Positions 35,947-48,307 are shown, numbered from the stretch's first letter. The stretch: 64,000 nucleotides of DNA from Diaphorobacter sp. HDW4A (GCF_011305995.1 NZ_CP049910.1:6152501-6216500); one strand, 5' to 3'. A program made the numbers and translations. The notes: a model not told the origin generated them from the letters alone.

Positions 35947-36555
35947 TTAGGGCTTGCCGCCTGTCGGGAAAGGCCACGCAGCCTGAGGATTCAGCGTGGT
36001 TTGTGCAGCAGGAGCGGCAGCAGCAGCGGCCGCAGGGGCAGCAGCGGCAGGCTTGGCAGCAGCCTTCTTCGAAGCCTTCTTGGCAGCAGGCTTCTTTGCA
36101 GCAGCCGGCTTCTTCGCAGCTACGGCCTTCTTGGCAGCAGCAGGCTTCTTCGCGGCAGCAGCCTTCTTGGCTGGGGCTGCCTTCTTTGCGGCTACGGCCT
36201 TCTTGGCTGGAGCTGCCTTCTTTGCGGCCACGGCCTTCTTGGCTGGAGCTGCCTTCTTTGCGGCTACGGCCTTCTTGGCTGGAGCTGCCTTCTTTGCGGC
36301 TACGGCCTTCTTGGCTGGAGCTGCCTTCTTCGCGGCTACGGCCTTCTTGGCTGGAGCTGCCTTCTTCGCGGCTACGGCCTTCTTGGCTGGAGCTGCCTTC
36401 TTCGCGGCTACGGCCTTCTTGGCTGGTGCAGCCTTCTTCGCAGGAGCAGCCTTCTTTGCAGCTACGGCCTTTTTCGCCGGAGCAGCCTTCTTGGCCACGG
36501 TTGCTTTCTTTGCAGGAGCTGCCTTCTTAGCAGCGGTCTTCTTCGCAGTTGCCAT
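35947..36555 (-). CDS. histone H1-like Lys/Ala/Pro-repeat DNA-binding protein
   Basis: A 202-residue, extremely basic protein, MATAKKTAAKKAAPAKKATVAKK..., composed almost wholly of KKAAPA and KKAVAA units with a short hydrophobic C-terminus (QAAWPFPTGGKP). This is the pattern of bacterial H1-like proteins (BpH1, AlgP, Hc1-type), which bind and compact DNA without a fixed fold. The start is the second of two adjacent ATGs, 7 bp after AAGGAG. The coding DNA is a tandem array of 36-bp units, so the number of repeats is likely to vary between strains. It lies downstream of nrdB on the same strand, 191 bp away. Confidence 0.92.
   Translation of the reverse strand: MATAKKTAAKKAAPAKKATVAKKAAPAKKAVAAKKAAPAKKAAPAKKAVAAKKAAPAKKAVAAKKAAPAKKAVAAKKAAPAKKAVAAKKAAPAKKAVAAKKAAPAKKAVAAKKAAPAKKAVAAKKAAPAKKAAAAKKPAAAKKAVAAKKPAAAKKPAAKKASKKAAAKPAAAAPAAAAAAAPAAQTTLNPQAAWPFPTGGKP
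36160..36435 (-). repeat. 36-bp tandem repeats inside the histone H1-like gene
   Basis: Units of 36 bp encoding KKAVAAKKAAPA recur about seven times with very few substitutions (mostly third-position changes such as TTTGCG/TTCGCG). The near identity of successive units implies recent expansion by slippage or unequal exchange. The unit is a multiple of three, so changes in copy number keep the frame. Confidence 0.85.
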
Positions 36556-36746
36556 CATTTTCTCCTTGGGTCGATTAGCAAAGAGCACCCCGTGTCTACT
36601 TTGGACACAGAGCGATTCATGGCACCGGGATGTTGGATGTCCATCTCACTGCCACAAATACGGTAACACCCCCACACCCCGCCTCGTGCGGGCGTTGGGT
36701 TGTGAGGGTGTGAATTCAAGAACATGACCTGTGTTGTCTGGATTCT

Positions 36747-37925
36747 TCAATCCCAGGACAAGGCTCCACCGGATTGGTACTCGATGACTCGGGTCTCGAA
36801 GAAGTTGCGTTCTTTCTTCAAGTCGATCATCTCGCTCATCCAGGGGAACGGATTTTCTTCATTGGGGTACAGCGCTTCGAGGCCGATCTGCGTCGCACGA
36901 CGGTTGGCGATGTAGCGCAGGTAGCTCTTGAACATCGACGCGTTCAGACCCAGTACGCCGCGCGGCATGGTGTCTTCGGCGTACGCGTATTCGAGTTCGA
37001 CGGCCTTCTGGAACAGACCCTTGATCTCTTCCTTGAATTCGGGAGTCCACAGATGCGGGTTCTCGAGTTTCAGCTGGTTGATCAGGTCGATGCCAAAATT
37101 ACAGTGCATCGACTCATCGCGCAGGATGTATTGGTATTGCTCGGCTGCGCCGGTCATCTTGTTCTGGCGACCCAGCGCCAGAATCTGCGTGAAACCGACG
37201 TAGAAGAACAGACCTTCCATCAGGCAGGCGAAAACGATGAGTGACTTGAGCAGCGTCTGATCGTCTTCGGGTGTGCCAGTGTTGAAGTTCGGATCCATGA
37301 TCGCTTCGATGAAGGGGATCAGGAACTCGTCCTTGTCGCGGATCGACTTGACTTCGTTGTACGCGTTGAAGATCTCGGACTCATCGAGGCCGAGCGATTC
37401 GACGATGTACTGGTAGGCGTGCGTGTGGATCGCTTCCTCGAACGCTTGGCGCAGCAGGAACTGGCGGCATTCGGGTGCGGTGATGTGGCGATACGTGCCG
37501 AGCACGATGTTGTTGGCGGCCAGCGAGTCTGCGGTCACGAAGAAGCCGAGATTGCGCTTGACGATGCGGCGCTCGTCTTCTGTCAGGCCGTTCGGATCTT
37601 TCCACAACGCGATGTCGCGCGTCATGTTCACTTCCTGCGGCATCCAGTGGTTGGCGCAGGTGGCGAGGTATTTTTCCCAGGCCCACTTGTACTTGAAGGG
37701 GACCAGTTGGTTGACGTCGGTCTTGGCGTTGATGATGCGCTTGTCGGCGGCATTCACGCGCTTGCGAGCAGCGGGTGCAGATGCTTCAGCGGAAGGCGCA
37801 GCACCTTGCGGAGAGGTGGATGCAACGGTCTGAAGCGCGGGCGTTGATCCGAGGCGGTTGTCATACGAACCGCCTTCCGTTTGATTTTGCGATGAGGGCT
37901 TGACTTCTTCGTCCCAGGTCAGCAT
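36747..37925 (-). CDS. nrdB: ribonucleoside-diphosphate reductase, beta subunit (class Ia)
   Basis: A 392-residue radical-generating subunit. The diiron/tyrosyl ligand regions are visible: [51 protein letters not shown] (Glu and His ligands), [11 protein letters not shown], and [15 protein letters not shown] (Glu, His). The C-terminus needed to bind NrdA reads [10 protein letters not shown]. The first 45 residues form a Ser/Ala/Pro-rich extension before [17 protein letters not shown], longer than in E. coli. The ATG at 37925 starts MLTWDEEV. It lies 133 bp downstream of nrdA in the same operon. Confidence 0.97.
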   Translation of the reverse strand: MLTWDEEVKPSSQNQTEGGSYDNRLGSTPALQTVASTSPQGAAPSAEASAPAARKRVNAADKRIINAKTDVNQLVPFKYKWAWEKYLATCANHWMPQEVNMTRDIALWKDPNGLTEDERRIVKRNLGFFVTADSLAANNIVLGTYRHITAPECRQFLLRQAFEEAIHTHAYQYIVESLGLDESEIFNAYNEVKSIRDKDEFLIPFIEAIMDPNFNTGTPEDDQTLLKSLIVFACLMEGLFFYVGFTQILALGRQNKMTGAAEQYQYILRDESMHCNFGIDLINQLKLENPHLWTPEFKEEIKGLFQKAVELEYAYAEDTMPRGVLGLNASMFKSYLRYIANRRATQIGLEALYPNEENPFPWMSEMIDLKKERNFFETRVIEYQSGGALSWD

Positions 37926-38058
37926 ACGTTTTCCAGTGCTCGAATTATGAAAGCAGCGACTCAAAAAGAAAAGCGCTGCGGCGTTGCTTCGCCAAATATT
38001 TTGCGTGGAGGCGCGTGCGCTCCGATGTGAAGCACTTCAAACGCACGCACAAAACGCC

Positions 38059-40995
<2,937 letters not shown>

Positions 40996-41087
40996 GTAGT
41001 CCTCTTGTATTGCGTTCGAAGGCGGCTGTGCAGGCCTGGATCAGCTGCAAGGGCCTTCGGGTGTGATGTATCACTGGTTGCCGTGAC

Positions 41088-41135
41088 ACACTATATCTGG
41101 GGTGTCCGAAGTCATCAAGACACTACCTGTAGTGT
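41088..41135 (-). promoter_or_regulatory. paired NrdR boxes upstream of nrdA
   Basis: ACACTATATCTGGGGT (41088-41103) and ACACTACCTGTAGTGT (41120-41135) both resemble the NrdR consensus acaCwAtATaTwGtgt. Their starts are 32 bp apart, about three helical turns, which is the established spacing for cooperative NrdR binding. They lie 93-140 bp before nrdA in the right orientation for an operator of the nrdAB operon. Confidence 0.85.
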
Positions 41136-41360
41136 ATCCGCTGCAGGGTGGTGTTCGGGCGAAATTGACAATTTGTGGTCTGCAAAGGGCCCGCATGTCG
41201 GTGCGCGACGGGTTGTGCTGACAGTGTTTGCGAACGGGAATCACCAGTTGATGCGATCTATCCGGCAATACGCTCCGCTAGCCCGCATGCATCGGGAAAA
41301 AGTAGAGCGGGAAAAATCCGGAGATGGCCAACTGTGAAAACCACAGAGGGGTGACGGTTG

Positions 41361-41948
41361 CTAAGGTTGTAGTGGAAACCACCAACCTAGATCACACAAA
41401 TTGTTTCGCATTTTTTGCCATTCGAATCCGGCTCCGGGATCACCCTTGCGCGCGGGCGCAATGTGCTCATGTCCGGCGATGTAGCGGATCGAATAGCGTT
41501 GGGCAAGAGCTTTGCACAGCATGGTCAGCGCGGTGTATTGCGCCTCGGCAAAACTCTCGCCTTCCAATCCTTCCAGTTCAATGCCGATCGAGTCGTCATT
41601 GCAGTTGTCGCGTGCTCGCCAGTGCGAACGACCGGCATGCCACGCGCGCCGATCACAGTTGACAAACTGGGTGATTGTCCCACTTCTTCCGATCACGAAG
41701 TGACTGGAAACCTCTATGCCGCGTATGGTGTTGAAGTAGGGATCTGCATCCCAATCGAGTTTGTTGGTAAAGAGGCGCTCGATGTCGCCCGTTCCATATT
41801 GGCCCGGCGGCAGGCTGATGGAGTGCACGACAACGAGGTCGATCTCGGCACCTTCCGGGCGAGGGCCATGGTTGGGCGATTCGACGCGATGGGCCTTGGC
41901 GTACCAACCGCCCTGCCAGGCGTTGGCTGGCTTATTCGCTTTCGACAT
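41361..41948 (-). CDS. ampD: 1,6-anhydro-N-acetylmuramyl-L-alanine amidase AmpD
   Basis: A 195-residue cytoplasmic zinc amidase of peptidoglycan recycling, which removes peptides from anhydromuropeptides and thereby keeps the AmpR-type beta-lactamase signal low. Family blocks are VVHSISLPPGQYGTGDIE (zinc His), SSHFVIGRSGTITQFV, RAWHAGRSHWRARDNCNDDSIGIELEG and AGHEHIAPARKGDPGAGFEW (His and Asp). The start overlaps the end of pilR by 17 bp, making it the last gene of the YpjD-PP0621-pilSR operon. It acts in the same recycling route as mpl (21812). Confidence 0.96.
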   Translation of the reverse strand: MSKANKPANAWQGGWYAKAHRVESPNHGPRPEGAEIDLVVVHSISLPPGQYGTGDIERLFTNKLDWDADPYFNTIRGIEVSSHFVIGRSGTITQFVNCDRRAWHAGRSHWRARDNCNDDSIGIELEGLEGESFAEAQYTALTMLCKALAQRYSIRYIAGHEHIAPARKGDPGAGFEWQKMRNNLCDLGWWFPLQP

Positions 41949-43479
41949 GGTCCGTGCCGCCTTCGGCCTCGGAGATGTTCAGCCGTTCGATGCGGTAGCG
42001 GATCTGGCGCAGGCTAATGCCCAGGCGTGCAGCCGTCGCAGTGCGGTTGAAGCCGGATTCGCGCAGCGCACGCACAAGGATGTCGCGCTCCTGCTTGTCG
42101 AGCCAGGCCTGCAGGTCATTGGGCAGTGCGGTGTTGGCGGGATAGGGCGGTGGCGCACCTGCCGGCAGCATCTCCGCGCGCTCGCTCGCATCGCTGTACT
42201 TGACCACGAGGGGTGAGGGCTCTGTCGGTGCAGCAGGCGCCGGGGCAGGTTCAGGCGTTGCACTGGCAGTGGGTGGATCGACGAACAGCTCGTCGCCATC
42301 GCTGAGCGCGACCGCGCGGTGCAGCAGATTTTCCAGCTCGCGCACATTGCCCGGCAGTGGGTGCATGGCGATGCGTCGCAGTGCGTTGCCGGTGAGACGG
42401 GGCACGGGCACGCCCGAATCCTGCTCGATGCGCTGTAGCAGCGCGCGGCACAGGTCGGGCAGATCCTCGCGGCGTTCGCGCAGCGGCGGAATTAGCAGTT
42501 CGATAACATTCAGGCGGTAGTACAAGTCCTGACGGAATGTGCCGGCCTGCACCTCGGCAGCAAGGTTCTTGTGCGTGGCGCTCACGATGCGCACATCGAC
42601 GGTCTCTTCCTGTGTCGCGCCGAGCGGCCTGATGCTGCGCTCCTGAATGGCGCGCAGCAGCTTGGACTGCATGGCAAGCGGCAGATCGCCAATCTCGTCA
42701 AGGAACAGGGTGCCGCCCTGTGCGGCCTGGAAGAATCCATCGCGATCCGCCGTCGCGCCGGTGTATGAGCCCTTGCGTGCGCCGAAGAACTCGGCTTCGA
42801 GCAGATTCTCTGGAATGGCGCTGCAGTTCACTGCGATCATCGGGCCATCGGAGCGTTGGCTGCTGCCGTGCAGCGCGCGCGCGACCAGCTCTTTGCCGGT
42901 GCCGGACTCGCCGCGTACCAATACTGGCGCCATGCTGCGCGCTACCTTGGCGATGCGCTGCTTTACATTGCGCATGGCTTCGGATTCGCCGATCAATTGG
43001 CGCAGCATGGGCGACACCGTTGATGATTCGTTCTCGGCGGTGGGCCTGTTCTCCGTTCCCTGAACTCGCAGGCTGGCCGCAGGTTGGCCGGGAGCCGGAA
43101 CGCCGCCCGTGCCCTGCACGGCGGACGCAACTACCGAGCGAAACTGCTTGAGATCGACCGGCTTGGTCAGATAGTCGAACGCTCCGGCGCGCAGCGCTTC
43201 CACCGCATTTTCCGCTGAACCGTATGCGGTCATCACCACGCAACGCTCGCGCCTCTGGGACTCACGCAGTTGCAGGAGCACTTCCATGCCATAGCCGTCG
43301 GGCAATCGCATGTCGGAGATCACCACGTCGAATTGCTGCACGCGCAATTGCTGGCGCGCCTCTGCCACCGAACCGGCCGTTTCGACGCGATAGCCCTCGC
43401 GCAGGAGCGTGAGCTCGTAGAGCGTTCTCAGATCGGGTTCGTCGTCAATGACAAGGATGGAAGCGGCGTATGCAGGCAT
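41932..43479 (-). CDS. pilR: sigma-54-dependent response regulator PilR
   Basis: A 515-residue NtrC-type activator. The receiver domain has the phosphorylatable Asp in DVVISDMRLPDGYG. The AAA+ domain carries Walker A GESGTGKELVARALHG, a sigma-54 contact loop GSYTGA (canonical GAFTGA) and Walker B GGTLFLDEIGDLPL. The C-terminal Fis-type helix-turn-helix ends TATAARLGISLRQIRYRIERL. In other bacteria PilR turns on pilin genes with sigma-54. It pairs with the kinase gene 15 bp upstream. The assignment to Pil rather than another NtrC system rests on the kinase architecture and neighbours. Confidence 0.9.
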   Translation of the reverse strand: MPAYAASILVIDDEPDLRTLYELTLLREGYRVETAGSVAEARQQLRVQQFDVVISDMRLPDGYGMEVLLQLRESQRRERCVVMTAYGSAENAVEALRAGAFDYLTKPVDLKQFRSVVASAVQGTGGVPAPGQPAASLRVQGTENRPTAENESSTVSPMLRQLIGESEAMRNVKQRIAKVARSMAPVLVRGESGTGKELVARALHGSSQRSDGPMIAVNCSAIPENLLEAEFFGARKGSYTGATADRDGFFQAAQGGTLFLDEIGDLPLAMQSKLLRAIQERSIRPLGATQEETVDVRIVSATHKNLAAEVQAGTFRQDLYYRLNVIELLIPPLRERREDLPDLCRALLQRIEQDSGVPVPRLTGNALRRIAMHPLPGNVRELENLLHRAVALSDGDELFVDPPTASATPEPAPAPAAPTEPSPLVVKYSDASERAEMLPAGAPPPYPANTALPNDLQAWLDKQERDILVRALRESGFNRTATAARLGISLRQIRYRIERLNISEAEGGTDHVESE

Positions 43480-43494
43480 GTATTCGGTGAAGTA

Positions 43495-45213
43495 TCAGAC
43501 CATGATTGTGTCAAAAAGCGAAGGCGTCCCTGGAAGCTGCAGCGATTTGCGGAAGGTGACGATGAACGCGTTGCCTTCGATCTCGCCGCGATGCAGGGCC
43601 TGAGAGCGGCGCTCGTAACGGATGGAAGCGCCATGGCGGCTGCACAGTTCTCTGCTGATGTAGAGGCCGAGTCCGCTGGAGCGGCTTTCCGAGGAGAAGA
43701 AAGGCTCGAACAGATGCTGCTCCACCGATTTTTCGAGCGGTGCTCCGTCGCTCCAGACCTCCACAAAGGCGAGTCCGTCGGGCGTGGTGCCGGTGTGGAT
43801 GTACATCGAATCGGGATGCGGGCCCATGTAGCGCAGCGCGTTGTCCATGAGATTCACCAGCACGCGGCGCAGATGGTCGATGTCGAAATTCACCTGCATG
43901 TCCGGCGTGTTCAGCGTGAGCAGGGCGTGGCGGCGTTGCACGTCATGTGCCTGCCAATCGCTGACGATCTGTGAGACCGTGGCGTCGAGATCGATCGGCG
44001 AGGCAGGCACGTTGTCGATCTGGTGGCGTACCCGGGCGATGTCCAGCACCTCTTCAGTGATACGGGTGAGCCGCTCGGCATTCTGCTTCACCATCTGGCT
44101 CAGGCGCCGTTGCATGGGGTCCGTCAGGTCTTCTTCCAACAGCGCATTGGCCTGGATGATGGCCGCCAGCGGATTGCGGATTTCATGCGCCACGGCGGCT
44201 GACATGCGACCCATCGCGGCGAGCTTCTCGGTGCGCAGACGTGCCTCCATCTCGCGCAGATCCTGCAGAAAGACCACACAGAGCGGATCCGTGATTTCGC
44301 CGGAGGGGTTGCTCGCGGGCTGAAAGGCGTGGTGCGTGGTCAGCCAGGTGCGAGCACGCAGGCCCATGGGGCTGTGGCCAGGGTGGACGATGTCGATATC
44401 GGCGGATTGCTGTGTGCCGCTCACAAAGGTGAGGCGCACGAGCTCGAGCAAGGGCACCCAGTTGACCAGCGGACGCAGATCGAAGGGCATGGTGCCGGAA
44501 ATCGCGTCGCCCATCAGCAGCCGCGCCGATGGGTTGACCAGGCGCACTTGGCTTTGATGGTCCATCACCAGCACGCCTTCGGCCAGATGTTGCATCACGA
44601 GCGCGCTCACATCCTCCTGCGTTTGTGCCGCCATGCGGCTGCGCTGGGCGATTTCATGCTCGGAGCGCAGCTTGACCGAGAGCTGATGCGCCAAATACGT
44701 GACGATGAAGAAGCCGACGCCCGTGAGTGCCGCTTGTATATAGCGCTGCGTCGGGTCACCCAGATTCTTCTGGTCGGCGAACAGGGCTGCCGCGAGCATC
44801 ACGATGGTGATCAACGAGGTGGTGCCCAGTGCAGTCATGAGCGTGCCCAGCATCCCGGCCATCAGCACTGGCAGCGCAAAGAGTGGCGTGAAGCTCAGCG
44901 TGTCGCTGCCGATGAACTGCAGAAGGCTGAAGATGACGATGTCCACGCCGATGGTAGGCAGCCACTGCACGCCCGGCTGGGGCGAGGGCACGGTGCGCGA
45001 GACGATGCGCACGGCCAGCGTCAGCGCCAGATAGCCAAGGCAGGCGGCGAGCGTGTCGGGATTGGTGGGGACATGCCAGATCAGTCCCGCACCCTGCTGC
45101 ATGGCCAGCAGCAGAGCGACCATCACCCGGCCGTTCAGGAACGCGAGCCAGATGCGCAGAAAGGTGTTGTTGCCGGAGCGTGGGCTGTGCAGCACGGATT
45201 TTTCCAGATCCAA
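43495..45213 (-). CDS. pilS: sensor histidine kinase PilS
   Basis: A 572-residue membrane kinase. About six N-terminal membrane segments (residues 18-185), a PAS-like segment (VLVMDHQSQVRLVNPSARLLMG), then the H-box AAVAHEIRNPLAAIIQANALLEEDL and ATP-binding N and G boxes (DNALRYMGPH; GLGLYISRELCSRHGASI). This matches PilS. The apparent start is TTG at 45213, 11 bp after the upstream stop; no nearby ATG gives the full first membrane helix, so TTG is accepted with caution. It forms a two-component pair with pilR. Confidence 0.9.
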   Translation of the reverse strand: MDLEKSVLHSPRSGNNTFLRIWLAFLNGRVMVALLLAMQQGAGLIWHVPTNPDTLAACLGYLALTLAVRIVSRTVPSPQPGVQWLPTIGVDIVIFSLLQFIGSDTLSFTPLFALPVLMAGMLGTLMTALGTTSLITIVMLAAALFADQKNLGDPTQRYIQAALTGVGFFIVTYLAHQLSVKLRSEHEIAQRSRMAAQTQEDVSALVMQHLAEGVLVMDHQSQVRLVNPSARLLMGDAISGTMPFDLRPLVNWVPLLELVRLTFVSGTQQSADIDIVHPGHSPMGLRARTWLTTHHAFQPASNPSGEITDPLCVVFLQDLREMEARLRTEKLAAMGRMSAAVAHEIRNPLAAIIQANALLEEDLTDPMQRRLSQMVKQNAERLTRITEEVLDIARVRHQIDNVPASPIDLDATVSQIVSDWQAHDVQRRHALLTLNTPDMQVNFDIDHLRRVLVNLMDNALRYMGPHPDSMYIHTGTTPDGLAFVEVWSDGAPLEKSVEQHLFEPFFSSESRSSGLGLYISRELCSRHGASIRYERRSQALHRGEIEGNAFIVTFRKSLQLPGTPSLFDTIMV

Positions 45214-45223
45214 TAGCGGCGAC

Positions 45224-45463
45224 TCAGGCCGGGCCCTGGCGCTGATGTTCGACGCTGCAGTAATGCTTGCCGCCTTGCTCGAGCGCTTCGGTCTTGGGCA
45301 TCATCAAGCCGCAGTGCGCGCAGGGCACCATCTCCTGCGGAATGCGCGGAGGAGCGTTCGTCGGGTTGCGGTGGGGTGGTGTGGCGGAGCCGCTGTCGAT
45401 GCGCTGCTTGCGCCAGATGTTGTAGGCGATGATCAGAACGATCAGGACGAGAAGGTATTTCAT
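45224..45463 (-). CDS. PP0621-type small protein with zinc-finger-like motif
   Basis: A 79-residue protein. An N-terminal membrane helix (YLLVLIVLIIAYNIW) is followed by a short linker and VPCAHCGLMMPKTEAL ... HYCSVEHQ, in which Cys-X2-Cys and a later Cys/His pair could bind zinc. Such proteins are regularly found just before pilS in betaproteobacteria. No function is established. It is packed between the YpjD-like gene (6 bp) and pilS (10 bp), so it is certainly in the same operon. Confidence 0.85.
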   Translation of the reverse strand: MKYLLVLIVLIIAYNIWRKQRIDSGSATPPHRNPTNAPPRIPQEMVPCAHCGLMMPKTEALEQGGKHYCSVEHQRQGPA

Positions 45464-45469
45464 GTTCGT

Positions 45470-46270
45470 TCAAACCCCGGCGCGCACCAGCAGCACTTCC
45501 ATCACGAAGCGCGAACCCGCATAGGCGAGCAGCAGCAGCGCCGCGCCCGCATACAGCATGCGCACGGCGCTGTGGCCGCGCCAGCCGAAGCGCGAGCGGC
45601 CGATCAGCAGCACGGCGAAGGTGATCCACGAGAGCACCGAGAACACCGATTTGTGGTCCCAGACCCAGGCACGGCCGTACAGCACCTCGCCGAAGAACCA
45701 ACCCGCGATCAGAGTGGCTGTCAGCACCACGAAGCCCGCCGTCACGAAACGGAAAGTCAGGCGCTCGAGCGTGAGCAGCGGCATGCCGCTCGGGGAATCG
45801 GCGGCGAGGCGGATCTGCTTTTCGGTGCGCGTCATCAGCCAGGCGTGCACCACGGCTGCGGCGAACAATCCGTAGGAAGCGATGCCCAGTGTGAGGTGCA
45901 GCGGCAACCAGGGTGAGGACAGCGCATGCAGCGGCTTGCCCGGAAACAGTGCGGCGATCAGCACGATGGCCGCGCCGAGCAGGGACAGCACCCAGAGCGC
46001 GCGCAACTGTGGAAAGAACTGGCGCTCCACCAGATAGGCGACCAGCATCAGCCAAGCGGTCATTGAGAGCGCGGAGGCAAAACCGAAATGAGGGGAGACA
46101 CCCATCAGGCCCCAGGCAATCGAGGCACCGTGCAACACCCAAGCCGCGATCAGCGCCATTCGTGCCTGAGACGAGGAAAATCTGGAGCCCGCAATGGCTG
46201 AGATCACGTAGGCCACAGCCGTCGCCAAGGCCAATAGCCATCCGAGTGGTGAAGCACTGGGTAAAATCAT
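45470..46270 (-). CDS. YpjD/CcsA-like cytochrome c assembly family membrane protein
   Basis: A 266-residue protein with eight hydrophobic segments. The CcsA/CcmC-type tryptophan-rich region is reduced to YGRAWVWDHKSVFSVLSWITF, as in the YpjD/HemX subgroup. It is divergent from ffh, the same arrangement as ypjD-ffh in many proteobacteria, which supports the call. The ATG at 46270 (MILPSASPLGW) is chosen because the open frame upstream would overlap ffh on the other strand. It heads the operon leading to pilS, pilR and ampD. Confidence 0.9.
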   Translation of the reverse strand: MILPSASPLGWLLALATAVAYVISAIAGSRFSSSQARMALIAAWVLHGASIAWGLMGVSPHFGFASALSMTAWLMLVAYLVERQFFPQLRALWVLSLLGAAIVLIAALFPGKPLHALSSPWLPLHLTLGIASYGLFAAAVVHAWLMTRTEKQIRLAADSPSGMPLLTLERLTFRFVTAGFVVLTATLIAGWFFGEVLYGRAWVWDHKSVFSVLSWITFAVLLIGRSRFGWRGHSAVRMLYAGAALLLLAYAGSRFVMEVLLVRAGV

Positions 46271-46364
46271 AGACTTACAGTTTAGCCTTTCGCCCGCGTT
46301 CGTCGGGCCAAACATTGCAGCATCCTGCGCCTGACGGCCTGAATGCTGCCCTTGGAGCATTTGC

Positions 46365-47747
46365 ATGGCTTCCGCGCTCACCGATAAATTATCACGACTC
46401 GTCAAGGAGATGCGTGGCCAGGCCCGCATCACCGAATCCAACGTGCAGGACATGCTGCGCGAAGTGCGCATGGCACTGCTTGAAGCCGACGTGGCCCTGC
46501 CCGTGGTGCGGGACTTCGTCGCCCGCGTCAAGGAAAAGGCGCTCGGCCAGGAAGTCCTTGGCAGCCTGAAGCCCGGCCAGGCGCTGGTCGGCATCGTCAA
46601 TGCCGAACTCGCCGCCACCATGGGCGAGGGCATTTCCGACATCAACCTCAACGCCCAGCCGCCCGCCGTCATCCTGATGGCCGGTCTGCAGGGCGCTGGT
46701 AAAACCACCACGACCGCCAAGCTCGCCAAGCACCTGATCGACAAGCGCAAGAAAAAGGTGCTGACGGTCTCGGGCGACGTGTACCGCCCGGCCGCCATCG
46801 AACAGCTCAAGACGGTGACCGCGCAGGCAGGTGCCGAATGGTTCCCGTCCTCGCCCGATCAGAAGCCGCGCGACATCGCTTTGGCTGCGCTCGACTACGC
46901 CAAGAAGCATTATTTCGACGTGCTGTTGGTCGACACGGCCGGCCGTCTGGCTATCGATGAATTGTTGATGCAGGAAATCAAGGACCTGCATGGCATCCTG
47001 AAACCGGTTGAAACTCTGTTCGTGGTCGACGCCATGCAGGGCCAGGACGCGATCAACACCGCCAAGGCCTTCAAGGAAGCGCTGCCGCTCACCGGCATCG
47101 TGCTCACCAAGCTCGACGGCGACTCGCGCGGTGGCGCGGCGCTGTCCGTGCGCCAGATCACTGGCGCGCCGATCAAGTTCGCCGGTGTCTCCGAAAAGAT
47201 CGACGGCCTTGAGGTATTCGACGCTACCCGCCACGCCCAACGCGTTCTCGGCATGGGCGACATCGTCGCGCTGGTCGAGCAGGTTACCAAGGGCGTGGAC
47301 ATGGAGGCCGCGCAGAAGTTGGCCGAAAAGGTCAAGAGCGGCGACGGCTTCGATCTGAATGACTTCCTCGCGCAGCTCCAGCAGATGAAGCAGATGGGCG
47401 GCCTCTCCACTCTGATGGACAAGCTGCCCTCCGAACTCGCCGGAAAAGCTGGTCAGGTCGACATGGACAAGGCTGAACGCGAAGTGCGCCGCAAGGAAGG
47501 CATCATCTGCTCGATGACCATGAAGGAGCGCAAGCATCCCGCCCTCATCAAGGCCACCCGCAAGAAGCGCATCGCTGACGGCGCAGGTGTGCAGGTTCAG
47601 GAAGTGAATCGCCTGCTCAAGGAATTCGAGCAGATGCAGACCATGATGAAGAAGATGAAGGGCGGCGGCCTCATGAAGATGATGAAGCGCATGGGGGGGA
47701 TGAAGAACATGATGGGCGGCGGAGGCATGCCCAAGATGCCGTTCTGA
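46365..47747 (+). CDS. ffh: signal recognition particle protein Ffh
   Basis: A 460-residue GTPase that binds 4.5S RNA and hydrophobic signal sequences and delivers ribosomes to FtsY. The N domain starts MASALTDKLSRLVKEMRGQARITESNVQDMLREVRMALLEADV. The G domain has GLQGAGKTTTTAKLAK, DTAGRLAIDELL and LTKLDGDSRGGAALS. The C-terminal M domain is methionine-rich (MQTMMKKMKGGGLMKMMKRMGG ... GGGGMPKMPF). Length and order are standard. Confidence 0.98.
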   Translation: MASALTDKLSRLVKEMRGQARITESNVQDMLREVRMALLEADVALPVVRDFVARVKEKALGQEVLGSLKPGQALVGIVNAELAATMGEGISDINLNAQPPAVILMAGLQGAGKTTTTAKLAKHLIDKRKKKVLTVSGDVYRPAAIEQLKTVTAQAGAEWFPSSPDQKPRDIALAALDYAKKHYFDVLLVDTAGRLAIDELLMQEIKDLHGILKPVETLFVVDAMQGQDAINTAKAFKEALPLTGIVLTKLDGDSRGGAALSVRQITGAPIKFAGVSEKIDGLEVFDATRHAQRVLGMGDIVALVEQVTKGVDMEAAQKLAEKVKSGDGFDLNDFLAQLQQMKQMGGLSTLMDKLPSELAGKAGQVDMDKAEREVRRKEGIICSMTMKERKHPALIKATRKKRIADGAGVQVQEVNRLLKEFEQMQTMMKKMKGGGLMKMMKRMGGMKNMMGGGGMPKMPF

Positions 47748-47816
47748 TCTTTCTCGACGTTTTTTTGAACGTCGGGGGCATTGTGGATTTTTCGGCTTCT
47801 GTGGCGGTGCTGGCAG

Positions 47817-48000
47817 CGGAGGCCGGGACTGCCCCGGCGGGGCAGTAACTTTTTGGTCTTGCCCAAAAAGTCACCAAAAATGCGCTTCGAATACCTCCGG
47901 CGGAACTCGCGGCGTTCCTTCGTCACTCTGCTCGGGTAGCCGCCGGAAATCAGTCTGGAAGAGGTGTTTGCGGCACATCGCTGCGCTCGTGCCGGGGTGT
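47817..48000 (-). repeat. dispersed structured repeat, copy C
   Basis: Minus-orientation copy. It keeps the GGCACGAGCGCAGCG, GAACTCGC..., ACTTTTTGGgcaagaCCAAAAAGT and CCCGGCCTCC blocks. The ATCTCGCGA hairpin that begins copies A, B and D is missing or degraded. The loop of the central hairpin (TTTTTGGGCAAGACCAAAAA) matches copy D but differs from A and B, so C and D belong to one subtype. Confidence 0.75.
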
Positions 48001-48096
48001 TTGCATAGCTGCGTTGGGACTCAGACGCCCACTGCGCTTTTGAGTCTGCAATGCTTAAACGTCAGCCCGCAACTCACGCAGTTCTTGCGCACCAAC

Positions 48097-48307
48097 ATCT
48101 CGCGAAGTCGCGAGATGAGTGCCACGAGCGCAGCGACGTGCCGAACATTCCTCTTATGAAAATTCTGACTCGCGGCGGTTGCCCGAGCGGAGCGCGCAGC
48201 GCGAAGTCGAGTTCTGCCGCGGGTATTAAAAACGCATTTTTGGTGACTTTTTGGGCAAGACCAAAAAGTGACTCCGCCGCCGGGCGGAACTCCCGGCCTC
48301 TGCCCTT
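48097..48307 (+). repeat. dispersed structured repeat, copy D
   Basis: Plus-orientation full copy: ATCTCGCGAAGTCGCGAGAT, CCACGAGCGCAGCGACGTG, TCTGACTCGCGGCGGTTG, GAGCGGAGCGCGCAGCGCG, GACTTTTTGGGCAAGACC with its complement AAAAAGT, then CGCCGGGCGGAACTCCCGGCC. It faces copy C head to head and its far end points at the miaB stop. Confidence 0.8.

Noticed and set aside
36160..36435. Regular 36-bp spaced repeats, considered as a CRISPR array
   Set aside because: There are no unique spacers; the repeats are contiguous and lie within a coding sequence in frame.
35996..36727. Plus-strand frames opposite the H1-like gene encoding Phe/Ala- and Leu/Gly-rich repeats
   Set aside because: They are antisense readings of the KKAAPA repeat DNA; the minus-strand gene has a ribosome-binding site and a known protein type.
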